Origin: Streptomyces violaceusniger
GTDB lineage: Bacteria > Actinomycetota > Actinomycetes > Streptomycetales > Streptomycetaceae
DNA length: 64,000 bases
Direction: 5' to 3'
Assembly: GCA_005405945.1 (NCBI GenBank)
Contig: BJHW01000001.1
Location: 7,688,001 to 7,752,000, forward strand
Shown: piece by piece, positions 27,812 to 37,306 of the stretch
How positions within the stretch are numbered: the stretch's first letter is position 1
Layout of the letters: the number at the start of each line of letters is the position of its first letter
Position numbers and translations under genes: made by a program
Notes under the pieces: generated by a model
What the model saw: only the letters and a program-made list of their open reading frames with translations
What the model was told of the DNA's origin: nothing
Databases searched by the model: none

Positions 27812-29467
27812 TTACTTGACGTTTACTCCGGCCCAGGCGGCGTCCACGCCCTTGGCCTCGGCGCTGTCGGCGCCGTAGAGGTCCGTGGCGGCCTTCTGGG
27901 TGGCCTCACGGGCGGCGTGGTAGTCGGTGTTGGAGGTCATGTACGTGGTCAGGGCCTTGTACCAGATCTTCTCGGCCTTGTCCCGCCCGATGCCCTCGAC
28001 CTTGGAGCCGTCGGAGGTGGGGCTGTCGTACTTCACACCGTTGATCTCCTTCGCGCCGCTGCCCTCGGACAGCAGGTAGAAGAAGTGGTTGGCGACACCG
28101 GAGGAGTAGTGCACATCCAGGTCGCCCACGCCGTCGGACCAGGCGTCCGCGGACTGGCCGTCCTTGCTCGGCTTGTCCATGTAGCGCAGCGGGGTCCCGT
28201 CGCCGTTGATGTCGATCGCCTCGCCGATGAGGTAGTCACCGACGTCGGTGGTGTTCTTGACGTTGAACTCCACCGAGGTGCCGAAGATGTCGGAGGTGGC
28301 CTCGTTGAGGCCGCCCGACTCGCCGCTGTACTCCAGGCCCGCGGTCTTGGAGGTGACGCCGTGGCTCATCTCGTGGCCCGCCACGTCGAGCGCGGTCAGC
28401 GGGGCCTTGTTGCCCTGGCCGTCGCCGTAGGTCATGCAGAAGCAGCTGTCGTCCCAGAAGGCGTTGACGTAAGAGTCGCCGTAGTGCACGCGGGAGTAGG
28501 CGCCCTTGCCGTCGCCCGCGATGCCGTCGCGGCCGTGCACGTTCTTGTAGTAGTCCCAGGTGGCGGCGGCGCCGTAGTGGGCGTCGACGGCGGCGGTCTG
28601 AGGATCGTCCGGCTTGCCGGTGCCCCAGTTGTCGTCGTCGTCGGTGAACGCCTTGCCCTCGCCGTCCTCCTTGTTCTCCAGGTTGGTGGTCTTGTGGCCG
28701 CCGCGGTCGGCGTCGGTCAGGGTGTAACCGCTGCCTTCCTTGCTGGTGCCGAGCTCGACCGAGCCGCTGTACTCGCTCTCGCCCTTGCCGGTCTCGATGC
28801 CCTGGTACTCGTAGAGCTTCTTGCCGGTGGCGGCGTCGGTGATGACGTGCAGCTGGTTCGGGGTGCCGTCCTTCTGCACCCCGCCGACGACGGTCTCGTA
28901 CGCGAGGGTGGGCTTGCCGTCGGCGGCCCAGATCACCTTGCGCGGGGCCTGGTCGGCCGCCGCCTTGGCGGTGTCGTCGGCCTTGGCCAGCTTGACGGCC
29001 GACTTCGCCGCGGCGCTCGGGGCGATCCCGGCCGTGGTGGAGGCGACCTTGACGGTGGCCTTGGTGGCCTTGGTGACGCTGCGGACGTCACCGCCCTTGG
29101 CGCGGTGGACGATCAGGTCGCCGCCGAGGACGGGCAGACCGTCGTAGGTGCGGTCGTAGCGGGTGTGGGTGGTGCCGTCGGCGTCCTTGATGACGTCCTT
29201 GACGACCAGCTTCTCCTTGGCGCCGAGGCCGAGCGACGAGGCGGTGTCCGCCTTGGTCGCGTTGGCCTCGCGGAGCAGCTCGGCACGGGCCGAGGCGGTG
29301 AGCGCCGCGGGCTGGGCGCCGGACGTGGCGTCGGCCGGGGCGGCGCCCGCGGTGCCGGCGGTCAGTCCGGAGGCGAGCAGGGCCGCCGCGGCGACCGCGG
29401 TACCGGCCGCGATCGCCGAACGCCGCTTACCGGCAGCGGATATGGGCATGCTGAAGGTCTTGCGCAC
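27812..29467 (-). CDS. secreted neutral zinc metalloprotease (M4), copy 2
   Basis: 551 residues from GTG 29467 (GAGGAG five bases upstream). Signal RRSAIAAGTAVAAAALLASGLTAGTAGA, propeptide with TRYDRTYDGLPVLGGDLIVHRAKGGDVRSV, and peptidase domain with His365-Glu366-x-x-His369 (VAGHEMSHGVT) and SGGLNEATSD. VHYSSGVANHFFYLLSEGSGAKEI and the WAGVNVK ending match copy 1 almost block for block, so the pair arose by tandem duplication. The active site is complete. S. coelicolor, as I recall, also has neutral metalloprotease genes just beyond glgP, so the array is probably ancestral in this place. Confidence 0.95.
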   Translation of the reverse strand: MRKTFSMPISAAGKRRSAIAAGTAVAAAALLASGLTAGTAGAAPADATSGAQPAALTASARAELLREANATKADTASSLGLGAKEKLVVKDVIKDADGTTHTRYDRTYDGLPVLGGDLIVHRAKGGDVRSVTKATKATVKVASTTAGIAPSAAAKSAVKLAKADDTAKAAADQAPRKVIWAADGKPTLAYETVVGGVQKDGTPNQLHVITDAATGKKLYEYQGIETGKGESEYSGSVELGTSKEGSGYTLTDADRGGHKTTNLENKEDGEGKAFTDDDDNWGTGKPDDPQTAAVDAHYGAAATWDYYKNVHGRDGIAGDGKGAYSRVHYGDSYVNAFWDDSCFCMTYGDGQGNKAPLTALDVAGHEMSHGVTSKTAGLEYSGESGGLNEATSDIFGTSVEFNVKNTTDVGDYLIGEAIDINGDGTPLRYMDKPSKDGQSADAWSDGVGDLDVHYSSGVANHFFYLLSEGSGAKEINGVKYDSPTSDGSKVEGIGRDKAEKIWYKALTTYMTSNTDYHAAREATQKAATDLYGADSAEAKGVDAAWAGVNVK

Positions 29468-29686
29468 GCGATCTCCTCGTTGCTGTGGGGGGGTCAGCGC
29501 CGGGCTGTGGGGAAGTGCGGCCCGGTGCTGAACAAGAGGTACTGATGCGTAATGCGTTGGGCAGACTGTCACACAAGTCCGGGACATGTCACGGGTTTCG
29601 CGACAGGTCGAAGGGAAAATGTTCGTTGAATGCTGATCAACCTTCGGATTCCGGACAGCTTGACGTCAGCTTTTGAAACCAAAGGA

Positions 29687-29726
29687 GGCGCCGCCAGGGG
29701 GAGTCGGGTCGACCCCTGGCGGCGCC
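29687..29726. terminator. hairpin terminator of third M4 protease
   Basis: Perfect 14-bp stem GGCGCCGCCAGGGG / CCCCTGGCGGCGCC around a 12-base loop, 26 bases past the stop of copy 3. The rest of the 285-base gap (29468-29752) is AT-richer and should hold the copy 2 promoter. Confidence 0.85.
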
Positions 29727-29752
29727 TGTCCGGTGGGAGCGTCAACGCCCCG

Positions 29753-32125
29753 TCAGAAGGTCAGCTTCCAGCTGTTGATGTAGCCGGTGTCCTGGGCGTA
29801 CATGTCCTGGACCCGCAGCTTCCAGGTGCCGACCGCGGTCTCGGAGGACGCGTCCACGGTGTACGTGGTCCGCACGTCGTCCGCCGAGTCGAGGAGGCTG
29901 GCATCCTTCAGCCGGTAGGCCGTACCGTCCGGGGCCACCAGGTCGATCACCAGGTCGCCGCGGTAGGTGTGCACGATGTCCACGCCCACCTGGAGGTTGC
30001 TGGGCGCGTTGCCCGCCCGGCTCACCGAGATCGGCGAGGTGACCGGCTCACCCGCGTCCGGGATGGCGATGTCCGCGGTGTTCTCGAAGACATTGCCGCC
30101 GCTGGTGTTGACCGCCCAGGCGAAGGACGCCGTACCGGTCTTGCCCGCCGAGTCGGTCACCGTGACGGTCACCGCGCTCGACCCTTCGGTGGTCGGGGTG
30201 CCGGAGATCAGACCGGTGGAGGAGTCGATGGCCAGGCCCGCGGGGAGCCCGGTGGCCGCGTAGCTCAGCGCGCCCGGGTTGGAGCTGGTCGCGGTGATCT
30301 GGAGGCTGGTGGCCTGGTTGACGATGCTGGTCTGGTCGCCGGGCGGGGTGACGGTGACGCCGTCGGCGATCCGGGTGCCGACATTGACCCCGGCCCAGGC
30401 ATTGGCCACCGCGTTGTACTGCGCGCTGGCCTGGCCGAACAGCTCGGCCGCCGCCCACAGCGTGGCGTCGCGGGCGCCCGCGTAGTTGGTGTTGGAGGTC
30501 ATCCGCTGGCTCAGCGCCTTGAACCAGATCTTCTCCGCGTTGTCCCGCCCGATGCCGGTGACCGGGAGGTTGTCGTACGTCGGGCTGTTGTAGCTCACGC
30601 CGTTGATGACCTTGGCGCCGCTGCCCTCGGAGAGCAGGTAGAAGAAGTGGTTGGCGATGCCGGACGAGTAGTGGACGTCCACGTTGCCGACACCGGAGTA
30701 CCAGCTGTCCTTGGAGGTCCCGTCCTTGCTGGGCTTGTCCATGTAGCGCAGCGGGGTGCCGTTGCCATTGATGTCGATCTTCTCGCCGACGAGGTAGTCG
30801 CCGGGGTCGCTCGCGTTGTTCGCGTAGAACTCGACGGCGGCGGCGAAGATGTCGGAGGTGCCCTCGTTGAGCCCGCCGGACTCACCGCTGTAGGTGAGGT
30901 TGGCGGTGGCCGCGGTGACACCGTGGCTCATCTCGTGCGCGGCGACATCGATGGAGGTCAGCGGCTTGGCGTTGCCCGAGCCGTCGCCGTAGGTCATGCA
31001 GAAGCAGGAGTCCTGCCAGAAGGCGTTGACGTAACCGCTGCTGTAGTGGACCCGGGAGTACGCCCCGACGCCGTCGCCCCGGATGCCGGTGCGGCCGTGG
31101 ACGTTCTTGTAGTAGTCCCAGGTCTCGGCGGCGCCGTAGTGCGCGTCCACCCCGGCGGTCGCGGCGTCGGAGGTGGTGCCGTCGCCCCAGACGTCGTCGG
31201 TGTCGGTGAAGAGGGTGCCGGTGCCCGAGGTGGAGCGGTTGAGGTTGTACGTCTTGTGGTTGCCGCGCCCGGAGTCGGTGAGGTTGTACGAGCCCGCGCT
31301 GCCCGAGGTGCCGAGCGTCACCTGGCCGCTGTACTGGCTGTTCCCGGTGCCCGTCTTGACGCCCTGGAACTCGAACAGCTTCTTGCCGGTGGCCGCGTCG
31401 GTGACGACGTGCAGCTCGTTCGGGGTGCCGTCCTCCTGGAGGCCGCCGACGACCGTCTCGTAGGCGAGGGTCGGGGTGCCCTTCGCGGCCCAGATCACCT
31501 TGCGGGGCGCCCGGTCGGCCGCGGTCTTCCGCGAACCCTGCGCGTTCGCCGCCTTCACGGCGGCCTTCTCGGCGGTGGCGGGCGCGACGGCGGCGCTGGT
31601 GGTCGGCACGGTCAGCCGGGCCTTGGTGGCCTTGGCGACGGTCAGTTGCGCGCCGCTCTTCGCCCGGTCGACGACCAAGTCGCCGCCGAGGACGGGGAGT
31701 CCGGCGTAGGTGCGCTCGTAGCGGGTGTGCGTCGTGCCGTCGGCGTCCTTGATGACGTCCTTGACGACCAGCTTCTCCTTGGCCCCGAGCCCCAGGTCCT
31801 TGGCGGCCTCCCCCTTGGCGGCGTCGGCCTCGCGGATCAGCTCGGCGCGCTGGGCGGGGGACAGCTTGACGGGGAGGGCGCCGCGGTCGGGGGCGCCGGA
31901 GATCGTGCGGGCGGCGGGGCGGTTGGCGACGTTCGCGGCGGTCCCGGCGTTCGTGGCGCTCGTGGCGGAGTCGTCCGGGCGGGCGGCGGCGGTGCCGCTC
32001 TGGAAGCCGACGCCGATCATCGCCGCCGCGACGACCAGCGCACCGGTCGCGATGGCCCGACTGCCCGGGGTGCGACCGGATCTGCGGCTACTGGGTCTGA
32101 GGTGCCGTTGGGGGAGGGATCTCAC
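29753..32125 (-). CDS. secreted M4 metalloprotease with Ig-like and P (proprotein convertase) domains, copy 3
   Basis: 790 residues from GTG 32125 (AAGGAG five bases upstream). Signal SRAIATGALVVAAAMIGVGFQSGTAAA, propeptide, and peptidase with His397-Glu398-x-x-His401 in VAAHEMSHGVT plus SGGLNEGTSD. After the peptidase (AWAGVNVGTRIADG) come an Ig-like putative module (about 590-665: PGALSYAATGLPAGLAIDSSTGLISGTPTTEG) and a P domain (about 670-790: NTADIAIPDAGEP, VDIVHTYRGDLVIDLVAPDGT, GTWKLRVQDMYAQDTGYINSWKL). The extra domains, absent from copies 1 and 2, probably aid folding or substrate binding. The long upstream gap holds three tandem repeats. Confidence 0.95.
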   Translation of the reverse strand: MRSLPQRHLRPSSRRSGRTPGSRAIATGALVVAAAMIGVGFQSGTAAARPDDSATSATNAGTAANVANRPAARTISGAPDRGALPVKLSPAQRAELIREADAAKGEAAKDLGLGAKEKLVVKDVIKDADGTTHTRYERTYAGLPVLGGDLVVDRAKSGAQLTVAKATKARLTVPTTSAAVAPATAEKAAVKAANAQGSRKTAADRAPRKVIWAAKGTPTLAYETVVGGLQEDGTPNELHVVTDAATGKKLFEFQGVKTGTGNSQYSGQVTLGTSGSAGSYNLTDSGRGNHKTYNLNRSTSGTGTLFTDTDDVWGDGTTSDAATAGVDAHYGAAETWDYYKNVHGRTGIRGDGVGAYSRVHYSSGYVNAFWQDSCFCMTYGDGSGNAKPLTSIDVAAHEMSHGVTAATANLTYSGESGGLNEGTSDIFAAAVEFYANNASDPGDYLVGEKIDINGNGTPLRYMDKPSKDGTSKDSWYSGVGNVDVHYSSGIANHFFYLLSEGSGAKVINGVSYNSPTYDNLPVTGIGRDNAEKIWFKALSQRMTSNTNYAGARDATLWAAAELFGQASAQYNAVANAWAGVNVGTRIADGVTVTPPGDQTSIVNQATSLQITATSSNPGALSYAATGLPAGLAIDSSTGLISGTPTTEGSSAVTVTVTDSAGKTGTASFAWAVNTSGGNVFENTADIAIPDAGEPVTSPISVSRAGNAPSNLQVGVDIVHTYRGDLVIDLVAPDGTAYRLKDASLLDSADDVRTTYTVDASSETAVGTWKLRVQDMYAQDTGYINSWKLTF

Positions 32126-32215
32126 GCTGACTCCTTCTGCGCTGGCCGCGCGGTGGCACGGCCGGGACGACCGGGCGGCTGGATCGCCGTCCGGGCAGGG
32201 CAGAGCGGGTGCGCA

Positions 32216-32420
32216 CCCTGGCGTTACCGGGTGCGCCCGGCCGCAGACGAACGACTGGGCGCGGCCGCGGTGCGACCGGGGGTCCCTGGCGTTACCGGGT
32301 GCGCCCGGCCGCAGATGAACGACTGGGCGCGGCCGCGGTGCGACCGGGGGGTCCCTGGCGTTACCGGGTGCGCCCGGCCGCAGACGAACGACTGGGCGCG
32401 GCCGCGGTGCGACCGGGGGT
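32216..32420. repeat. three tandem copies of a 68-69 bp unit upstream of M4 copy 3
   Basis: Units begin at 32216, 32284 and 32353 with CCCTGGCGTTACCGGGTGCG and end with GCGGCCGCGGTGCGACCGGG. They differ by one or two bases. No coding role is apparent. They lie 91-295 bases upstream of the copy 3 start. The rest of the 597-base gap (32421-32722) has no gene; it holds an AT-richer patch near 32550-32615 with TTGAC-type hexamers on both strands that could be promoters. Confidence 0.85.
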
Positions 32421-32722
32421 GTGGGGGGTGGTTGTGGCTGCGGCTTCGGGCGCGGCTATGAGCTGGGGGAAGCGCCGCGCCTCGGCCGAGGGAAGAGTGC
32501 CATCAATGGACTCGACCTGTCAGGAGCGTGACAAGAACTTGTCTGGAAAGCGTCCGTTGACAGGTATGCCGTGTTCGTATGACGGTGATTTACGGTCAAT
32601 TTCGGCAAGAGGCGATGTCGGTTGCCTTTCCCGGCATCGCCCGCCATGTCCCACTCCGGGTCATGTCCGGCCCCGGGCCATGTCCCACTTCCCCCCGAAC
32701 CCGGTGAACCCGATCCCCGCCG

Positions 32723-33454
32723 TCAGCGCGCGGCGGAGTCGAAGCGCGGCTCCTCTCGTAGCAGGGTGCTCAGGTCGGCGCCGGGGCGCAGCTCCTCCGG
32801 GTCCCTGGCCCGGCGGAAGAGGATCGCCCCGGCGTCGATGCCGCCCAGGGTCAGCCGGTCCGCGTCCCGGCGCAGCCAGGTGCCCTCGCGCAGGCCGACC
32901 ACGGGGACGTCGTTCTCCTCGAGGAACTGCTCGAGCCGCTGGGCCCGGGTCTCGCCCATGTGGGCGGTGTCCGGCTTGGCGTCGAGGTAGTGCGGGTTGA
33001 TCTGGAACGGCAGCAGGCCCAGCGCCTCGAAGGTGGGCGGCTGGACGATGGGCATGTCGTTGGTGGTGCGCAGGGTCGGGCAGGCCATGTTGGTGCCCGC
33101 GCTGGAGCCCATGTAGACCGCGCCCGCGGCCACCCGTTCCCGAATCGCCCGGACCAGATCGCGCTCGTGCAACGCCTTGAGCAGCCGGAAGCTGTTGCCG
33201 CCGCCGACGAACACCGCCTGCGCCCCGCGCACAAGACCGGCCGGGTCGTCGGCGGTGTGCGCACCGGTGACCTCCACGCCCAGCGGCTCCAGGGCCGAGG
33301 CCACCTGGGCGGTGTAGCCGTCGTGGTCGGCCAGCGCGTACGGCACGAAGACGAGCCGGCGCGCGCCGTCCAGCGCCGAGGCGATCTCCTCCCGCGCGTG
33401 TTCCAGATAGCCACGGCCGGGCGCGGCGGAGTTCGACAGCAGCAGCAACTGCAT
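32723..33454 (-). CDS. pepE: dipeptidase E (aspartyl dipeptidase, peptidase S51)
   Basis: 243 residues. Cleaves Asp-X dipeptides. Nucleophile Ser in MGSSAGTNMA, preceded by AVFVGGGNSFRLLKAL; INPHYLDA and LREGTWLRRDADRLTL complete the S51 pattern; starts LLLLSNSAAPGRGYLEHA as in E. coli PepE. ATG 33454 has AAAGGGG upstream. It follows iclR by 53 bases on the same strand and stands across from a transporter operon, suggesting peptide catabolism as a shared theme. Confidence 0.94.
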   Translation of the reverse strand: MQLLLLSNSAAPGRGYLEHAREEIASALDGARRLVFVPYALADHDGYTAQVASALEPLGVEVTGAHTADDPAGLVRGAQAVFVGGGNSFRLLKALHERDLVRAIRERVAAGAVYMGSSAGTNMACPTLRTTNDMPIVQPPTFEALGLLPFQINPHYLDAKPDTAHMGETRAQRLEQFLEENDVPVVGLREGTWLRRDADRLTLGGIDAGAILFRRARDPEELRPGADLSTLLREEPRFDSAAR

Positions 33455-33507
33455 GAGGGGCCCTTTCCGAGACGGGTCACGAGGGAGGCGGCGGGACGCC
33501 GGGCGGC

Positions 33508-34320
33508 TCAGCGCCGCTCGCGGTGCGGGGCGCGCCGCGGCCGGGCAGGCGTCAGTGCCCGGCCCAGATCGGCGGCGCCCTGCAGCAGCGGCGCCACCAG
33601 CTGCTCCCGGCGCGGGCGCAGCACGTCGGGGGTGGCGGCCAGGGTCAGGGTGCCCACCGGACGTCTGCCCACCAGAACCGGCGCCGCGAGCGCCGCGGTG
33701 TCCGGATCGTACTCGCCCTCGGAGTAGGCGTAGCCCTCGCGCCGCACCTCTGAGAAGCGCTCCTCGAGCCGCACCGGATCGGTCAGGGTGTGCTCGCTGA
33801 AGCGCGCCATCGGGCGGCCGTACAGCAGCACGGCCCGGTCACCGGGCGGGAGCATACCGAAGTAGGCGCGGGAGGTGGCCCCGGCGTGCGCCGGGTACAG
33901 CTCGCCCGCCAGCACGTAGTAGCGCAGCGGGCCGGTGGCCCCGTCCACCGCCGCGACGCAGCGCATGTGCACCCCGTCCGGGACCGCGAACAGCGCGTTC
34001 ACCCCGACCGCCCCGGCCAGCGCCTCCAGGGTGGGCCGGGCCAGGCTGGCCATGCCGCCGCCCCGCTCCCACACCCAGGACAGGTGCCACACCGCCGGGC
34101 CCAGCCGGTAGCGGCGTGAGCGCTTGTCGGAGACCAGGAAGCCCCGGTAGGCCAGCGCGGCCAGCAGCCGCTGGGCCACCGACTTGTCCAGCCCGAACTC
34201 CTCGGCGATCTCGGTGACGCCCCACTCCGGGCGCTCCCGGTCGAAGGACAGCAGCACGTTCAGCACGCGGTCCGCGGTCTGGAGGGGTGGGGCGCCGGTT
34301 ACGGGCGACTGCTCGGCCAT
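33508..34320 (-). CDS. IclR-family transcriptional regulator
   Basis: 270 residues from ATG 34320. Winged HTH near 15-75 (TADRVLNVLLSFDRERPEWGVTEIAEEFGLDKSVAQRLLAALAYRGFLVSD), then the IclR effector domain (GATSRAYFGMLPPGDRAVLL, RLEERFSEVRREGYAYSEGEYDPDTAALAAPVL). Divergent from the DUF1177-OPT-aroM-racemase operon with a 17-base dyad right upstream, so it almost certainly controls that operon and itself, with pepE downstream in its own transcript. Confidence 0.93.
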   Translation of the reverse strand: MAEQSPVTGAPPLQTADRVLNVLLSFDRERPEWGVTEIAEEFGLDKSVAQRLLAALAYRGFLVSDKRSRRYRLGPAVWHLSWVWERGGGMASLARPTLEALAGAVGVNALFAVPDGVHMRCVAAVDGATGPLRYYVLAGELYPAHAGATSRAYFGMLPPGDRAVLLYGRPMARFSEHTLTDPVRLEERFSEVRREGYAYSEGEYDPDTAALAAPVLVGRRPVGTLTLAATPDVLRPRREQLVAPLLQGAADLGRALTPARPRRAPHRERR

Positions 34321-34336
34321 GACGAAAGGGTAAGCA

Positions 34337-34353
34337 TTCTCGGATATAGAGAA
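34337..34353. promoter_or_regulatory. candidate IclR operator
   Basis: Dyad TTCTC-N7-GAGAA (34337-34353) in the divergent iclR / DUF1177 intergenic region, 17 bases before the iclR start. Its size and place are typical for IclR autoregulation. A 19-base direct repeat (34384-34402 and 34411-34429) lies further toward DUF1177. Confidence 0.45.
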
Positions 34354-34560
34354 AACATTGCGCACTGCGTGACAGCGGGCGGACCCTGGCCAGGCCGGTG
34401 CCGGGAGGATCCCTGGCCAGGCCGGTGCCCGGTGGCAGTGCCCGCCCCGCGCGCCGCTTCCCCGCTCGTGCCCGGTCGGGCCACCGCCGTCGCCGACCGC
34501 ATCTTCCCGACCGGTCGCGTCACCCCCGACCACCGCATCACCCGCTGTGAGAGGCCAGCC

Positions 34561-35523
34561 GTGCTCAAACACGTCCTTGACATCATCGAACTCCTCGACC
34601 GTCCGCAGACCAGCGGCGCCCTCCTCGCCGACCATCTGCGCGCGGTTCAGGCCGCGGCCGGAGCCGACCCTCAGACGGCGCCCGCGATCGAGGTACGCAC
34701 CGTCGAGGGCGACAAGGGCAGCACGGACTTCGTCTCCGTCACCGTCCCCGGCCGCCGCGGCAAGCTGTCCGGCGGCGCCGCCCCGACCCTGGGCATCCTC
34801 GGCCGGCTCGGCGGAGTCGGCGCCCGCCCGGAGCGGATCGGGCTGGTCTCGGACGCCGACGGGGCGGTCGCGGCGCTGTCCGCCGCGGCGAAGCTGCTGG
34901 ACATGCACGCCCGGGGCGACGTCCTGGACGGCGATGTCACGCTCTCCACCCACGTCTCCGGCTGGGCCCCCACCCAGCCGCACGACCCCGTGCCCTTCAT
35001 GGACTCCCCGGTGGACACCCTGGTGTGCAACCGCGAGGAGATCTCGCCCGCGATGGACGCGGTCGTCTCCATCGACACCACCAAGGGCAACCGGCTGCTC
35101 AACCACCGCGGCGTCGCCCTGTCGCCCACGGTCTGCCAGGGCTGGATCCTGCGGGTCAGCGAGGATCTGGTGTCCGTCCTGGAGAGCGTGACCGGCGAGT
35201 CGGCGCACATCCTGCCGATCACCACCCAGGACATCACCCCGTACGGCAACGGAGTGCACCACCTCAACTCCATCCTCCAGCCCGCCGTGGCCACCACCGC
35301 CCCCGTCGTCGGCCTCGCGATCACGGCGGGCACGGCGGTGGCCGGATGCGCCACCGGCGCCAGCCACGAGACCGACATCGCCGTCGCGGCCCGGTTCGCC
35401 GTCGAGACCGCCAAGGAGTTCGGACGCGGCGTCGCCCGCTTCCTGGACGCCGAGGAGTTCGCGCGCCTGGTCGAGCTGTACGGACCCATGACCCACCTCC
35501 AGGCCCTCACCCCGGCGGGGTGA
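34561..35523 (+). CDS. DUF1177 family protein
   Basis: 320 residues from GTG 34561 (GAGAGG six bases upstream). LKHVLDIIELLDRPQTSGALLADHL, GILGRLGGVGARPERIGLVSDADGAVAAL, STHVSGWAPTQPHDPVPFMDSPVD and ITTQDITPYGNGVHHLNSILQPAVATTAPVVGLAI are family blocks. Biochemical role unknown; the His, Asp and Cys-rich conserved loops suggest an enzyme. It leads an operon with an OPT transporter, an AroM-like protein and a racemase, a combination that recurs in bacteria and points to breakdown of an imported peptide or amino-acid derivative. Confidence 0.9.
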   Translation: MLKHVLDIIELLDRPQTSGALLADHLRAVQAAAGADPQTAPAIEVRTVEGDKGSTDFVSVTVPGRRGKLSGGAAPTLGILGRLGGVGARPERIGLVSDADGAVAALSAAAKLLDMHARGDVLDGDVTLSTHVSGWAPTQPHDPVPFMDSPVDTLVCNREEISPAMDAVVSIDTTKGNRLLNHRGVALSPTVCQGWILRVSEDLVSVLESVTGESAHILPITTQDITPYGNGVHHLNSILQPAVATTAPVVGLAITAGTAVAGCATGASHETDIAVAARFAVETAKEFGRGVARFLDAEEFARLVELYGPMTHLQALTPAG

Positions 35524-35558
35524 CCGACCGGTCCCACCCGGACCCCGCAGGAGTCCCC

Positions 35559-37253
35559 ATGAACCCCAATACCCAGGCCACCGCCGCGGCCGCGGACGCC
35601 CCACCGCGGTCGCACCCCAGAGCATTCGAACCGATCACCCTCGTCCTGACCATCGTGCTGTCGGTCCTCGGCGCCCTGATCGGCATCGTGCTGATCACCA
35701 CGCTCGGGGTGTCGCCGAACACGGCGGTGATCGGCGCCCTGGTGGCGATGCTCATCGGCCGCATCCCGGTGGGTGTGCTGACCCGGATGCGCTCCCAGCA
35801 CCGGCAGAACCTGGTGCAGTCGGCGATCTCCGGCTCCACCTTCGCCGCGGCCAACTCCCTGCTCACCCCGATCGCGGTGCCCTTCGCGCTGGGCCGTAAC
35901 GACTTGGTGTGGCCCATGCTCGGCGGGGCCGTCATCGGCCTGGCGGTCGACAGCTGGGTGCTGTACCGGGTGTTCGACTCCAAGCTGCTGCCCGCCACCG
36001 GCTCCTGGCCGGCCGGTATCGCGGCCGCCGAGACGATCAGGGCCGGGGACACCGGCGGGCGCAAGGCCGCGATCCTGGGCGCGGGCGCCCTGGTCGGCTT
36101 CGTCGGCGCGCTGCTCAAGCTGCCGACCAGCGCGGCGGGTGTGGGCTTCCTGGGCAACATCTGGGCGCTGGCCATGTTCGGCATCGGGCTGACCGTGGGG
36201 CAGTACGCCCCCGACTTCGGCTTCGACCTGGGCGCGCACCATGTGCCGCACGGGCTCATGATCGGCGCGGGGCTGGTCGCCCTGACCCAGGCGCTGCTGC
36301 TGATGCGGACGCGGAAGGGCGGTGGCGAGGGGGCTGATCAGGCGGAGAGCGCCGGTGACGGGCCGGACGCCGACGGCCCGGACGCCGACGGCGGTCGTAC
36401 GGTCCAGGCGCCCCAGCTGCGGCGGGGACTGCTGGAGGGCATGGGCCTCTTCCTCTGCGGCGCGGTCGTGGTCGCGATCGCGGGCGGCGTGGTCGGCGGG
36501 CTCTCCCTGCCCGCCCTGGTCGGCTGGGTGCTGCTGGCGGGCGTCGCCGCCATCGTCCACCAGCTGATCGTGGGGCTGGCGGCCATGCACTCCGGCTGGT
36601 TCCCGGCCTTCGCCGTCACCCTGATCTTCCTGATCATCGGTCTGGTGCTGCACGTCCCGACCGTGCCGCTCGCCCTGCTGGTCGGCTACACGGCCTCCAC
36701 CGGCCCCGCGTTCGCCGACCTCGGCTACGACTTCAAGGCGGGCTGGCTGCTGCGCCGGGACGCCGCGCCCTGGCGGCCCTTCGAGATCGAGGGGCGGCGC
36801 CAGCAGTACCTCGCCCAGCTCGTCGGCTTCGGCGTGGCGCTGGTCGTCGTCGCCGTCGCCTGGAAGACCTTCTTCTCCGACGGCAAGGTGCCGCCGGTCG
36901 CCGAGGTCTACGTCACCACCATCAAGACCGGCCTCGAGCCCGGCACCATGACCACCATGCTGCTGTGGGCGATCCCCGGCGCGCTGGTCCAGCTCGTCGG
37001 CGGGCCCTCCCGGCAGATGGGCGTCCTGCTGGCCACCGGCCTTCTGGTGGCCACGCCCCAGGCCGGATGGATGGTCCTCGGTGCCCTGGTGGTCCGCCAG
37101 CTCTACACCGTGTGGCGGCGGCGCGGCATCGCCGACCCGCGGGCGCGCAAGGAGTCCGACGAGCAGGCCGAGAACGATCTCTCGCTGGTCGGCGCCGGAC
37201 TCGTCGCCGGAAGCTCCCTCAACGACGTCGGCCAGCTCACCAAGGCGCTCTGA
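35559..37253 (+). CDS. OPT-family oligopeptide transporter
   Basis: 564 residues from ATG 35559 (CAGGAG five bases upstream). About 13-15 hydrophobic segments, starting PITLVLTIVLSVLGALIGIVLITTLGVSPNTAVIGALVAMLIG. OPT-like blocks: QSAISGSTFAAANSLLTPIAVPFALG, GSWPAGIAAAETIRAG, VTLIFLIIGLVLHVPTVPLALLVGYTASTGPAFADLGYDFKAGW. A charged loop (GGGEGADQAESAGDGPDADG) lies mid-protein. Secondary, probably proton-driven uptake of peptides or related compounds. 35 bases downstream of DUF1177. Confidence 0.93.
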   Translation: MNPNTQATAAAADAPPRSHPRAFEPITLVLTIVLSVLGALIGIVLITTLGVSPNTAVIGALVAMLIGRIPVGVLTRMRSQHRQNLVQSAISGSTFAAANSLLTPIAVPFALGRNDLVWPMLGGAVIGLAVDSWVLYRVFDSKLLPATGSWPAGIAAAETIRAGDTGGRKAAILGAGALVGFVGALLKLPTSAAGVGFLGNIWALAMFGIGLTVGQYAPDFGFDLGAHHVPHGLMIGAGLVALTQALLLMRTRKGGGEGADQAESAGDGPDADGPDADGGRTVQAPQLRRGLLEGMGLFLCGAVVVAIAGGVVGGLSLPALVGWVLLAGVAAIVHQLIVGLAAMHSGWFPAFAVTLIFLIIGLVLHVPTVPLALLVGYTASTGPAFADLGYDFKAGWLLRRDAAPWRPFEIEGRRQQYLAQLVGFGVALVVVAVAWKTFFSDGKVPPVAEVYVTTIKTGLEPGTMTTMLLWAIPGALVQLVGGPSRQMGVLLATGLLVATPQAGWMVLGALVVRQLYTVWRRRGIADPRARKESDEQAENDLSLVGAGLVAGSSLNDVGQLTKAL

Positions 37254-37306
37254 ACGCGCATGGGGCAGACCCCGTCAACGGCCCTGTGAGGAAGGACAAG
37301 CACGCT

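Noticed and set aside
32216..32420. CRISPR array
   Set aside because: Units are contiguous with no unique spacers, only three copies, and no cas genes.
27737..32461. Long plus-strand frames (602 and 943 codons) opposite the M4 proteases
   Set aside because: Repetitive Val/Gly/Asp shadow translations of the paralogous proteases; similarity between them only mirrors the duplication.
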